Of a stretch of 64,000 nt of DNA, positions 42,294-50,417 are shown one piece after another. Positions within the stretch are counted from its first letter, which is position 1, and every line of letters begins with the position of its first letter. Source of the stretch: Dehalococcoidia bacterium (lineage in GTDB: Bacteria > Chloroflexota > Dehalococcoidia > UBA2979). Below the pieces are notes generated by a model. That model was not told the origin of the DNA. It did not search any database and saw nothing but the letters and a program-made list of their open reading frames with translations. The stretch lies in the NCBI GenBank assembly GCA_028279505.1, contig JANQNP010000032.1, forward strand, positions 1 to 64,000, given 5' to 3'. The position numbers and the translations under genes are program-made.

Positions 42294-43088
42294 ATGACCA
42301 TCGACTTCGACGTTCACGACAAGATCGCCACCATCACGCTCAACCGCCCCGAGGCGCTGAACGCGATGACCCCGCACATGTACGAGCGCCTCTCCGAGTG
42401 CTGGGTCGAGATTCGCGACAACCCGGACATCTGGGTCGGCGTCGTCACCGGCGCCCCGCAGCCCAACCGCACCCCTGAGAAACAGGTCTTCTCCGCCGGC
42501 GCCGACCTCAAGCAAACCATCCCCGCCCAGCCCGAGGCCTACGAGTTCTGGCAGACCCAGGCCGACCAGATCCTCAACCGCGGCCTCGAGGTCTGGAAGC
42601 CCATCGTCGCCGCGGTCAACGGCCTCTGCCTCGCCGGTGGCATGACCCTGCTGATGGCCACTGACATCCGCATCGCCACCGAGCATGCCCTGTTCGATCT
42701 CTCCGAGGTGAAGCGCGGGATCCTCCCCGGCAACGGCGGCACCCAGCGCACCATCCGCCAGCTCCCCTACCCGATCGCGATGGAGGTCCTGCTCCTCGGC
42801 CGCCGCCTCACCGCCGAGGAGGCCGCGCACTTCGGCTTCATCAACCAGGTCGTCCCCCACGGCACCCAGCTCGACGTCGCGATGGAGAAGGCACAGCAAC
42901 TGAGGGCCATGCCCCCGCTCGCCGTCCGCGCCATCAAGGAGATGTCCGTCCGCGCCCAGTACATGCCCCTCGCCGACGGCCTCCGCCTCGAGGAGGCGAT
43001 GCAGGCCCGCCTCAAGTACACCGACGACGCCCAGGAGGGCCCCCGCGCCTTCGCCGAGAAGCGCCAGCCCGACTTCCACGGCCGCTAG
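42294..43088 (+). CDS. Enoyl-CoA hydratase/isomerase family protein (4)
   Basis: The 264-residue crotonase-family protein has TLNRPEALNAMTPHMYE, the oxyanion segment QVFSAGADLKQ, AVNGLCLAGGMTLLMATDIRIA and the second region KRGILPGNGGTQRTIRQLP. The ending RAFAEKRQPDFHGR is typical of hydratases. ATG 42294 follows a CGAGGAG site; the longer frame upstream is antiframe of the acyl-CoA dehydrogenase. It is the last gene of the rightward acyl-CoA operon and should hydrate the enoyl-CoA made upstream. Confidence 0.9.
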   Translation: MTIDFDVHDKIATITLNRPEALNAMTPHMYERLSECWVEIRDNPDIWVGVVTGAPQPNRTPEKQVFSAGADLKQTIPAQPEAYEFWQTQADQILNRGLEVWKPIVAAVNGLCLAGGMTLLMATDIRIATEHALFDLSEVKRGILPGNGGTQRTIRQLPYPIAMEVLLLGRRLTAEEAAHFGFINQVVPHGTQLDVAMEKAQQLRAMPPLAVRAIKEMSVRAQYMPLADGLRLEEAMQARLKYTDDAQEGPRAFAEKRQPDFHGR

Positions 43089-43236
43089 CCGAGACCTGGT
43101 CGAACGCGGGCACGCCCACGCACGCCCCCCGGGGCGCGATGGGCCTAACGGCCGGGCGTGAGGACACAAGCTGGCCGATGCTGCGATGCGGCCGCAAGCT
43201 TCCGGCGCTCGCCGCCGCCCCCAGAGCGAATCAGGC

Positions 43237-43671
43237 TCAATCCTCGTCGCTGCGCGACCGGATCCAGAGCCAGACGTCCGCTAGCGTCATGAGCCGAACG
43301 GTCGCCACGAACGCGATGAGACCCAGCAACAGCGGGAACTCGCCGTCGATCCACCAGCGATAGAGCGTGAACCCGCCTGCCACTCCCACTACGGCCCCGA
43401 CGGTCCGGGTAGCTGCCGCCAGACTGAGGAATCGCTCTGGTCCTAGCCGAAGCGGCGTGATCACCCAGGCCAAGAGGAGTGCAACGAGTGCCGCACTGCC
43501 GGCGGACGCCCAATCACCCGCAGCCGCGCCCGTCAAAGCGAGCATGACGGCAAGGAGCAGTAAGATCACTACCCGGACGGCCATCGCGTCCAATCCCGCC
43601 TCGCCGAGCGGCCAACGCCTACGCGTCGCCCAGGCTAGCGCGCCCCAACTTTCGTGGCCCAACCGCCCCAT
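43237..43671 (-). CDS. Small integral membrane protein, unknown function
   Basis: This is a frame of about 144 residues. From MAVRVVILLLLAVMLALTGA onward it has four hydrophobic segments, separated by LRLGPERFLSLAAATRT and YRWWIDGEF, and ends LWIRSRSDED. No family was recognised. The start is uncertain: ATG 43671 gives a positively charged N-terminus, while an internal ATG at MAVRVV or upstream GTGs are possible. It is transcribed leftward, opposite to the PHP gene, from a region that contains a large hairpin. Its downstream neighbour is the convergent hydratase gene 4. Confidence 0.55.
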   Translation of the reverse strand: MGRLGHESWGALAWATRRRWPLGEAGLDAMAVRVVILLLLAVMLALTGAAAGDWASAGSAALVALLLAWVITPLRLGPERFLSLAAATRTVGAVVGVAGGFTLYRWWIDGEFPLLLGLIAFVATVRLMTLADVWLWIRSRSDED

Positions 43672-43742
43672 CACTGGAGCCTTCACGGCATCCACCCCGT
43701 GAGGCCCAGCCCCCGACTCGCCGGGAAGAAGGCTCCGAAGGT

Positions 43743-43785
43743 CCCCCCGGCGTCGGGGGTCGCGACGCCCCCTCACGCCGGGGGG
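43743..43785. repeat. Large two-tier GC-rich hairpin in the divergent gap
   Basis: CCCCCCGGCGT (43743-43753) is perfectly complementary to ACGCCGGGGGG (43775-43785). Nested within is GGGGG (43755-43759) paired with CCCCC (43768-43772). It sits upstream of both divergent genes, so it is not a simple terminator; a cruciform or mRNA 5' structure is possible. Confidence 0.6.
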
Positions 43786-43842
43786 CGGGGCGCCCGGCGC
43801 ACCCCTAGCGCCCTCCCCACACCCTCCATAGCCTCCCAACCA

Positions 43843-44481
43843 ATGCCCCACATCGAACTCCACCTGCACACCAAGGCCGGCAGCGCCGACTCCTCGATCT
43901 CCGTCGACGCCCTCGGCCAGAGCGCTGCCGAACAGGAGACCGGCGGCCTGCTCGTCACCGAGCACTGGCGCGTCTGGACCGAGGGCGAGCGAGCCCTCTT
44001 CGAGGACCGGTGGGGCGTCCGCGTCTACCCCGCGATCGAGGCCACCACCAACGCCGGCCATTTCATCGTCCTCGGCGCGGAGCCCGGCGTGACGCTTCCG
44101 TACGATGCGACCGAGCTGCTCGACCACGCCGCGGGCCGGGGCCACTTCGTCGTCTGGGCCCACCCCTTCCGCCACTACTTCGACGGCATCCACACCAGCC
44201 AGCGCCCACCCTTCGAGGCCAATCTCACCCCCGAGGAACTCGCCCGCCACCCCCACTTCTCTCGCGTCGACGCCATCGAGGTGGAGAACGCGGGCTGCAC
44301 CGAACGCGAGAACGCCCTCGCCCTCGAGGTCGGTCGAGTCCTCGGTAAGCCGATGACCGCCGGCAGCGACGCGCACGACGTCGAGCACGTCGGCGCCCGC
44401 CGGCTGCCGGTCTCGGCGGTGCCGGCCAGCATCGAGGAGCTGGTCGAGCTGCTCCGTGAGCTGTCGCTGGAGCTGACCTAG
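43843..44481 (+). CDS. PHP domain metal-dependent phosphoesterase
   Basis: The 212-residue protein starts PHIELHLHTKAGSADSSIS, the PHP motif I (H-x-H), followed by GLLVTEHWRVW (motif II His), VYPAIEATTNAGHFIVLG (Glu, His) and MTAGSDAHDVEHVG (final D-x-H). The set of metal ligands is complete, so a trinuclear metal site and phosphoesterase or nucleotidase activity are likely. The start ATG lies in a gap after the large hairpin; the frame continues upstream without conserved sequence. It ends one base before the methyltransferase GTG, forming a unit with it. Confidence 0.85.
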   Translation: MPHIELHLHTKAGSADSSISVDALGQSAAEQETGGLLVTEHWRVWTEGERALFEDRWGVRVYPAIEATTNAGHFIVLGAEPGVTLPYDATELLDHAAGRGHFVVWAHPFRHYFDGIHTSQRPPFEANLTPEELARHPHFSRVDAIEVENAGCTERENALALEVGRVLGKPMTAGSDAHDVEHVGARRLPVSAVPASIEELVELLRELSLELT

Positions 44482-45222
44482 GTGCCCGAAGACGTCTACG
44501 AGGAGGCCCGCCTCGCCGGGTTCTACGACTATCTGAACCCCTGGACGCACCAGGATGACTTCTACGTCGCCGAAGCGCGCAGCTACGGCGGCCCGGTCCT
44601 CGACGTCGGCTGCGGCACCGGCCAGCTCGCGGTCGGCCTCGCCGAGACGACGGGCCTCGACGTCACCGGCGTCGAACCCGGCGGCGGCATGATCGGCGTC
44701 GCGCGTTCCCGCCGAGGCACCTCCCAGGTCGAGTGGATCCACGCCCCCGGTCAGACCTTCTCGACCCCCACCCGCTTCCGCTTCGCCTACATGACCGGCC
44801 ACGCCTTCCAGGCCGTCCACACCTCCGAGGCCGCGACCGCCCTCCTCGCCAACGTCGGCCGCCACCTCCAGCCCGACGGTCGCTTCATCTTCGAGACGCG
44901 CAACCCGCTCGACCGCCAGTGGGAGCGCTGGTCCGGCGACCGCGCGATCGTCGACTCCGCGGAGCACGGCCCGCTCCAGGAGTCCTACGAGGTCGCCGAA
45001 CAGCCCGACGGCCTGATCGCCCTCACCCACCACATCCGCGTGCTCTCCCGCGGCGAGGAGCTGCTCGGCCACAGCCGCCTCCGCTTCCCGACCCGCGAGC
45101 AGGTCGAAGCCGAGTGCGCCAAAGCCGGCCTCGAGGTCGTCGAGTGGTACGGCGACTGGGACCGGACGCCACTCCGCAACGACAGCGTCGAGATGATCGC
45201 CGTCACCACCCCCGCCCGATGA
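44482..45222 (+). CDS. Class I SAM-dependent methyltransferase
   Basis: The 246-residue protein has the SAM motif VLDVGCGTGQLAVGLAE followed by GVEPGGGMIGVARSR and later LLANVGRHLQPDGRFIFETRNPL, the standard class I methyltransferase order. The C-terminal part (LLGHSRLRFPTREQVEAEC, then GLEVVEWYGDWDRTPL) is typical of small-molecule methyltransferases. Substrate unknown. The start is GTG directly after the PHP stop, and its own TGA overlaps the ATG of the NTF2-like gene (ATGA), so PHP, methyltransferase and NTF2-like protein are translationally linked. Confidence 0.87.
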   Translation: MPEDVYEEARLAGFYDYLNPWTHQDDFYVAEARSYGGPVLDVGCGTGQLAVGLAETTGLDVTGVEPGGGMIGVARSRRGTSQVEWIHAPGQTFSTPTRFRFAYMTGHAFQAVHTSEAATALLANVGRHLQPDGRFIFETRNPLDRQWERWSGDRAIVDSAEHGPLQESYEVAEQPDGLIALTHHIRVLSRGEELLGHSRLRFPTREQVEAECAKAGLEVVEWYGDWDRTPLRNDSVEMIAVTTPAR

Positions 45223-45617
45223 CGAAGCGACTCCACCTCGTGCGCGCCTACTTCGACGCGTGCACGAACGGCCGCGCCGAGGACATCGCAGCCTGCTTCA
45301 CCGACGACGCCGTCATCTACGACACCAACCACGCCCCCATCCGAGGGAGCGCTGCCATCAGCGCCTTCTGGACCGGCGTCCGTGAACGCTGGGCCGGCGC
45401 GGCCTGGATCGTCGACGCCGGCATCGAGGAAGGCGATGAGGCCGCCGTCGAGTGGACGATGAGCGGCTACTCAGACGCCGGCCCGTTCGCCTTCCGCGGG
45501 TCCGAGCACTACCGCTTCGAGGAAGACCTGATCGCCGAGATCCGCCAGTACTGGACCTTCGACGCGGACGACCCCGGCTCCGAGCTCGTCGACTACCCGT
45601 ACCCCACGCGAGGCTGA
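45219..45617 (+). CDS. NTF2/SnoaL-like small protein
   Basis: The 132-residue protein has the SnoaL/ketosteroid-isomerase-like pattern: VRAYFDACTNGRAEDIAACFTDDAVIYD, then IRGSAAISAFWTGV and EYR-type strands ending EDLIAEIRQYWTFD. Such cone-shaped domains act as isomerases, cyclases, dehydratases or binding modules. Its ATG overlaps the methyltransferase stop, so it is co-translated and probably acts in the same small pathway. Precise chemistry cannot be read from the sequence. Confidence 0.85.
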   Translation: MTKRLHLVRAYFDACTNGRAEDIAACFTDDAVIYDTNHAPIRGSAAISAFWTGVRERWAGAAWIVDAGIEEGDEAAVEWTMSGYSDAGPFAFRGSEHYRFEEDLIAEIRQYWTFDADDPGSELVDYPYPTRG

Positions 45618-45624
45618 GCCGCGC

Positions 45625-46339
45625 TTACCCCCGCAGGTGTTCGTCGAAGAACGCCACGATCCGCACCCGCGCATCGGCCGTCGCCTCCGCGTCGTACGCG
45701 GTCCGCGAGACCTTCGAGGCCAGTCGAGCCCAGCGGCACGTCCTCCGAGGCGTGGTCGTTCATGAAGCCGTGGCCCGCCGTCGGGTACACCCGCACGTCG
45801 TGCGCAACACCCGACGAGGCGAGTAACCGCTCCAGCTCTGGCCCGGTCCCCCGCAGCGTCGGGTCGCGCTGCCCGTAGCTCGCCACGATCGGGCAGGCCT
45901 GCTCAAGGAGCGTCCCGGCGTCCTTCGGCAGACCGCCGTAGTTCACGCTCGAGGCCCCGTAGCCGTCCCGCGCGGACAGCAGCACCGCGAAGCCGCCGCC
46001 CATGCAGAACCCGATCACCCCGACCCGGCCGCTGCAGTCCTCGCGACCAGCCAGCCACGCGCGCACCGCCTCGAAGTCCTCGAACACCGCGCCCGACCCT
46101 CGCATCGCCTGCCGCATCGTGCTGAACAGGCAGCGGATCCGGCCGCCCCAGTAGTAGAGGTCAGGCGCGACCGCGAGGTACCCGGCGCTCGCCAGCCAAT
46201 CCGCCTGGTTCCGTACGTCGGTGGTCATCCCGAGCGCGTCGTGGATCACGAGCACGCCCGGCCACGGACCATCCGCCTCCGGCGTCGCCACGTAGGCGGG
46301 GATGGCGCCGCGCGCGCCCGCGATCGTTACCTCGGTCAT
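45625..46339 (-). CDS. Dienelactone hydrolase family protein, frameshifted near its C-terminus
   Basis: The protein has the dienelactone-hydrolase fold: VLVIHDALGMTTDVRNQADWLA, the nucleophile motif GVIGFCMGGGFA (Cys), Asp in SYGQRDP and His in TAGHGFMND. All three catalytic residues lie before the lesion. Near 45721 one extra base shifts the frame: the uninterrupted frame runs to 45593 with an Arg/Gly-rich tail, whereas the adjacent frame gives SRTAYDAEATADARVRI and a natural end FFDEHLRG at 45625. The defect may be real or an assembly error. It is convergent with the NTF2-like gene. Confidence 0.78.
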
Positions 46340-46410
46340 CGCGCACCCCTCGAGGTCGGCGAGAGCACCGGCACGCTAGCACACGGCGCCCCCGCCATCC
46401 GAGGGACGCG

Positions 46411-47439
46411 CTACGGCAGGACGCCTGTGTCCTGCAGCAGTGCGAGCGTCCCCTCGAGGTCTTCGAGGTCGTCGAGGTCGATCGCCACTGGGACGATCTC
46501 GCTCAGCGGCATCAGCTCCACCGAGGTCGGGACGCCGTCCACGAGCGGGTACTCGAAGTTCTCGCCCGACAGGAACTCCTGCGACTCGTCGCTCAGCAGG
46601 AACTCCAGCAGCTCGACCGCCTCGTCGCTCGCGTCGGAGTCCGCGATCACCCCCGCGCCGGCCACGTTCACCAGCGTGCCCACGTCGCCGGGGCCGGTGA
46701 AGTGGTTCCGCGCCGGGAAGTCGTCGCCCTCCTCGGCGAGGAAGCGGTAGAGGTAGTAGTGGTTCACGAACCCAACGTCGACCTCGCCACGACCGACCGC
46801 TTCCACGATCGACGTGTTGTTCGCGTACGCGGTCACGCCGTTCGCCTCGATGCCCTCGAGCCACTCGCGCGCCGCATCCTCGCCGGCCGCCACGCGCAGC
46901 GCGGTCAGCCAGGCCTGGAACGAGCCGTTCGTCGGCGCCCAGCCGATCCGGCCCTCCCAGTTCGCGTCCGTGAAGTCGACGATCGAATCCGGCAGGTCAT
47001 CCGGCGACACCGCGTCGGTGTTGTACACCACCACCCGCGCGCGTCCGGAGACGCCGACCCACTGCCCGCTCGGCGAGCGGTACACCTCGGGCACGCGGTC
47101 GAGCACGCTGTCATCGAGGTCCGCGAACAGCCCCGCGCGCTGGACGGCGCCCAACGCGCCCGCGTCCTGCGCGATGAACAGGTCCGCATCCGTCCGGTCG
47201 CCCTCCTCGAGGAGCAGCGCGGCCAACGAGGCGGTGCCGGCATAGCGCACGCCGACCTCGATGCCGGTCTCCTCGCTGAACTGCTCCAGCAATGGCCCGA
47301 TCAGCTCCTCGCTGCGGCCCGAATACACCGTGATCTCGCGGTCCTCGTCGTCGCCGCAGGCGATCGCCAGCGCGGCGACGCCGGCGGCGAGCAGTCCCAG
47401 GAACGGCAGCAGTCTGCTCATGCTCATCAGGCGAACCAT
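46411..47439 (-). CDS. fbpA: Iron(III) ABC transporter substrate-binding lipoprotein (FbpA/FutA type)
   Basis: The 342-residue precursor has a signal ending ALAIACGD (lipobox). The mature protein has ITVYSGRSEELIGPLLEQF at the N-terminus and VGVSGRARVVVYNTD, with a hinge ANWEGRIGWAPTNGSFQAW. VNHYYLYRF carries the paired tyrosines used for Fe(III) binding in this family. It would bind ferric iron outside the membrane. The permease and ATPase are encoded divergently across a 258-base regulatory gap. Start could be any of three nearby ATGs; the first is given. Confidence 0.9.
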   Translation of the reverse strand: MVRLMSMSRLLPFLGLLAAGVAALAIACGDDEDREITVYSGRSEELIGPLLEQFSEETGIEVGVRYAGTASLAALLLEEGDRTDADLFIAQDAGALGAVQRAGLFADLDDSVLDRVPEVYRSPSGQWVGVSGRARVVVYNTDAVSPDDLPDSIVDFTDANWEGRIGWAPTNGSFQAWLTALRVAAGEDAAREWLEGIEANGVTAYANNTSIVEAVGRGEVDVGFVNHYYLYRFLAEEGDDFPARNHFTGPGDVGTLVNVAGAGVIADSDASDEAVELLEFLLSDESQEFLSGENFEYPLVDGVPTSVELMPLSEIVPVAIDLDDLEDLEGTLALLQDTGVLP

Positions 47440-47697
47440 CTTTCGTCAGAGCGATGTCACATCTCGAAACGATGTGCACCCTAATCTTCGGATGGAGTAG
47501 TGTCTACTAGCTATCGACGGCACTGCCGTCGCGAGGGACCAAGGGTCACATGTGAGTGTGACCAAGGTTAGGTCGCACTAGGGACCGTCGGTAGGGTAAA
47601 AGGGGATGAGTGTGTACCGTGTCTTCACAGACACTGGACCGCACACCCGTCCGTCGAGGAACGACACACGAATGCGATCAGCCGCGACCCCGACGCG
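47440..47697. promoter_or_regulatory. Divergent iron-transporter control region with nested palindromes
   Basis: Between the divergent fbpA and fbpB genes there are four inverted repeats: CACATC-N7-GATGTG (47458-47476), AGTAG-TGT-CTACT (47496-47508), CGACGGCA-C-TGCCGTCG (47515-47531, perfect 8-1-8) and GGTCACA-N6-TGTGACC (47544-47563). A short reading frame (47672-47701) ends on the permease ATG. Iron or redox regulation is expected but no textbook Fur or DtxR box was found. Confidence 0.55.
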
Positions 47698-47701
47698 ATG
47701 A
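47672..47701 (+). other. Possible nine-codon leader frame ending on the fbpB start
   Basis: ATG at 47672 after a GAGGAAC-type ribosome site encodes MRSAATPTR and terminates at TGA 47699-47701, overlapping the permease ATG (ATGA). It could couple translation, as the permease has no obvious ribosome site of its own; chance is also possible. Confidence 0.25.
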
Positions 47702-49308
47702 GCGCGCTCAGCGCGGCCAGCGGGCCATTCCGGCGCACGAGGTCCGCGCGCACCACGCGACGGCCGTCGGCTGCGCTCGTCGTCGCGGCCAGTGCGGTGG
47801 CGCTGATCGCGCTCGTCCCGCCCGTGTACCTGGTCGCCCGCGTCAGCGAAGCTCCCGCCGACGCCGCCAATGCCATCCTCGCGCGTTCGACCCTCGACCT
47901 GACGGTCCGCACGCTCGCCTTCGCCGCCGCCGTGACCGCCATCGCCACCGCGATCGCGCTACCGATCGCCTGGCTCACCGAACGCACCGACCTGCCCGGT
48001 CGGCGGCTGCTCGCGATCCTCGCCGCTGCGCCGCTCGCCGTCCCCACCTACGTCGGCGCGATGGTCGCCATCTCCACCTTCGGCCCCGGCGGCCTCCTCG
48101 CCGATCTCCTCGGCCGCGACCTGCCGTTCGCGATCTACGGCTTCTGGGGCGCGACCACCGTCCTCGCGATCTTCACCTATCCCTACGTACTGCTCTCCGT
48201 CCGGCCCGCCGTCATCGCCCTCGATCCACGTCTCGAGGACGCGTCGCGCGGCTTCGGCTACGGCCGCTGGACCACCTTCCGACGCGTGATCCTGCCCCAG
48301 CTCCGCCCCGCCCTCTCCTCCGGCGGGCTGATCGTCACCCTCTACGCCCTCGCCGACTTCGGCGCGCCCGCCCTGATGCGCTTCGACTCCTTCACCCGCG
48401 TCATCTTCATCCGCTACGAGTCCACCTTCGACCGCACCGGTGCCGCCGCCCTCGCCTCCGTGCTCGCCATGCTCGCCCTCGTCGTCGTCGCCCTCGAGGT
48501 CTGGACACGCGGCCGCCGCCGCTACGACGCCATCCGCGCCACGGGCGCCGCCGAGGCACCGCCGATCCGGCTCGGCCGCTGGCGCTGGCCCGCGCTCGCC
48601 TTCGTCGGCAGCGTGCTGAGCGTCGCGCTCGTGCTGCCCGCCACTGTGCTCGGCTACTGGCTGATCCGCGGGCTCGCCGCCGGCGAGGCCGTCGGCGGCC
48701 TCTGGGACGCCACGCGCGACACGCTCCTCGGCGCCGGCCTCGCCGCCGCCGTCACGGCTGCCGCCGCGCTCCCCGTCGCGCTGCTCGCCGTCCGCCACCC
48801 CCGCTCCGCCATCACCCGACCCATCGAGGTGCTCGCCTACACCGGCTACGCCTTGCCCGGCCTCGTCGTCGCCCTCGCGCTCGTCTTCGCCGGGATCAAC
48901 ATGGGCCCGCTGTACCAGTCGCTCGCGATGCTGATCCTCGCCTACCTGCTCCTCTTCCTCCCGCTCGCGATCGGCGCCACCCGCGTCTCACTCCTCCAGG
49001 TTCGCCCCTCCCTGGAAGAGGCCGCGCGAGGGCTCGGACGATCGCGTTGGAACGTCCTCCGCACCGTCACCGCACCGCTCGCCAGCCGCGGCATCCTCGC
49101 CGGCGCTGCGCTCGTCTTCCTCACCACCATCAAGGAGCTCCCGGCGACCCTGATCCTCGCGCCGATCGGCTTCGACTCGCTCGCCGTCCGCGTCTGGAGC
49201 GCCTCCAGCGAGGCCTTCTTCGCCAAGGCCGCGCTCCCGGCGCTGATGCTCCTGCTGCTCTCCTCCGTCCCGCTCGCCATCCTCGAGATCACTGGGCGCC
49301 GGCGATGA
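47698..49308 (+). CDS. fbpB: Iron(III) ABC transporter permease (FbpB, fused two-domain)
   Basis: The 536-residue protein contains about twelve membrane segments in two halves. Each half carries an EAA-type loop: LEDASRGFGYGRWTTFRRVILP and LEEAARGLGRSRWNVLRTVT. This duplicated FbpB/CysT-like layout is characteristic of ferric-iron permeases. The ATG overlaps the short leader frame, and its stop overlaps the ATPase ATG (ATGA). It moves Fe(III) delivered by the divergently encoded binding protein into the cytoplasm. Confidence 0.93.
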   Translation: MSALSAASGPFRRTRSARTTRRPSAALVVAASAVALIALVPPVYLVARVSEAPADAANAILARSTLDLTVRTLAFAAAVTAIATAIALPIAWLTERTDLPGRRLLAILAAAPLAVPTYVGAMVAISTFGPGGLLADLLGRDLPFAIYGFWGATTVLAIFTYPYVLLSVRPAVIALDPRLEDASRGFGYGRWTTFRRVILPQLRPALSSGGLIVTLYALADFGAPALMRFDSFTRVIFIRYESTFDRTGAAALASVLAMLALVVVALEVWTRGRRRYDAIRATGAAEAPPIRLGRWRWPALAFVGSVLSVALVLPATVLGYWLIRGLAAGEAVGGLWDATRDTLLGAGLAAAVTAAAALPVALLAVRHPRSAITRPIEVLAYTGYALPGLVVALALVFAGINMGPLYQSLAMLILAYLLLFLPLAIGATRVSLLQVRPSLEEAARGLGRSRWNVLRTVTAPLASRGILAGAALVFLTTIKELPATLILAPIGFDSLAVRVWSASSEAFFAKAALPALMLLLLSSVPLAILEITGRRR

Positions 49309-50417
49309 GCGCCCGCCCCGAGCGCCCCGGCGTCCCCAACGAGGCAGGACAGCTCGCCCTCCGCGCGATGGGCCTCCGCGCCTCGTTCGACGACACCGAC
49401 GCCGTCGCCGACCTCACCCTCGAGGTCCACCAGGGCGAGCTGCTCGCGATCCTCGGCCCGTCGGGCTGCGGCAAGACCACCTCGCTGCGCCTGATCGCCG
49501 GTTTCGAGGCGCCCACCGCCGGCTCCCTCGAGCTCGCCGGCACGGTCGTCGCCGACGACCGGCGCTTCGTCCCGCCGGAGCGCCGCGGCGTCGGCATGGT
49601 CTTCCAGGACTACGCGCTCTTCCCGCACATGACCGTGCTCGAGAACGTCGAGTACGGCCTGCGCGGTCGGGACGACAAGCGCGCGCTCGCCATCGAGGCC
49701 CTCGCGACCACCGGGCTGAGCGCCCTCGGCGATCGCCGCGTCCACGAGCTCTCGGGTGGCGAGCAGCAGCGCGTCGCCCTCGCGCGCGCCCTCGCCCCGC
49801 GTCCGACGCTGCTGCTCCTCGACGAGCCGTTCTCGAACCTCGATCTCGCCCTGCGTGGTCAGGTCCGGCAGGAGCTACACGACATCGTCCGCGAGACCGG
49901 CATCACCACCGTCCTCGTCACCCACGACCAGGAGGAGGCGCTCTCCATCGCCGACCGCGTCGCCTTCATGGCCCGCGGCCGCATCGTCCAGGTCGGCGCC
50001 CCCGAGGAGATCTACCTCCACCCGCGCACCCTCGACGTCGCCGAGTTCATCGGCGACGCCAACGTCTTCTACGTCGACGTCGCCGACCGCACCGTCCGTA
50101 CCCCGCTCGGCTCCTTCGACGCTGGGCCGGCCCGCCGCCGCGCCGCCGTCGTCATCCGCCCCGAGGACATCCAGCTCTCCGAGGTCGGCACCCCCGCCAC
50201 CGTCATCCAGCGCGAGTACTACGGCCACGACCAGGTGCTGCACGTCCGATTCGAGAACGGCAGCGCCGAGGACGGCCCGTTCGAGGAGGGCGACACGGTG
50301 CGCGTCCGCCTCAGCTCACGCGAGCGACTCGACCCCGGTCAGCGCGTCGCGCTGCGTCTCCCCGAGCCGCCACTCGTCCTCGACGCCACCGACCACGAGC
50401 CAGCAGCCGGCGGCTAA
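49305..50417 (+). CDS. fbpC: Iron(III) ABC transporter ATP-binding protein (FbpC)
   Basis: The 370-residue ATPase has Walker A GPSGCGKTT, signature LSGGEQQRVALARAL, Walker B LLLDEPFSNLD and H-loop VTHDQEEALSIADRV. A C-terminal TOBE-like domain (residues about 245-365, containing VVIRPEDIQLSEVG and VALRLPEPPLVL) matches FbpC/PotA-type ATPases. The ATG overlaps the permease stop. It provides energy for ferric-iron import. Its stop overlaps the acyl-CoA dehydrogenase stop from the opposite strand. Confidence 0.93.
   Translation: MSARPERPGVPNEAGQLALRAMGLRASFDDTDAVADLTLEVHQGELLAILGPSGCGKTTSLRLIAGFEAPTAGSLELAGTVVADDRRFVPPERRGVGMVFQDYALFPHMTVLENVEYGLRGRDDKRALAIEALATTGLSALGDRRVHELSGGEQQRVALARALAPRPTLLLLDEPFSNLDLALRGQVRQELHDIVRETGITTVLVTHDQEEALSIADRVAFMARGRIVQVGAPEEIYLHPRTLDVAEFIGDANVFYVDVADRTVRTPLGSFDAGPARRRAAVVIRPEDIQLSEVGTPATVIQREYYGHDQVLHVRFENGSAEDGPFEEGDTVRVRLSSRERLDPGQRVALRLPEPPLVLDATDHEPAAGG

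Noticed and set aside
47560..47585. DtxR/IdeR or Fur box near GGTTAGGTCGCACTAGGG
   Set aside because: Only one half resembles the TTAGGTTAG consensus and the second half does not match.
47610..49304. Long upstream extension of the fbpC frame
   Set aside because: It overlaps the permease in another frame with Arg/Pro-rich translation. The true ATPase begins at ATG 49305, overlapping the permease stop.
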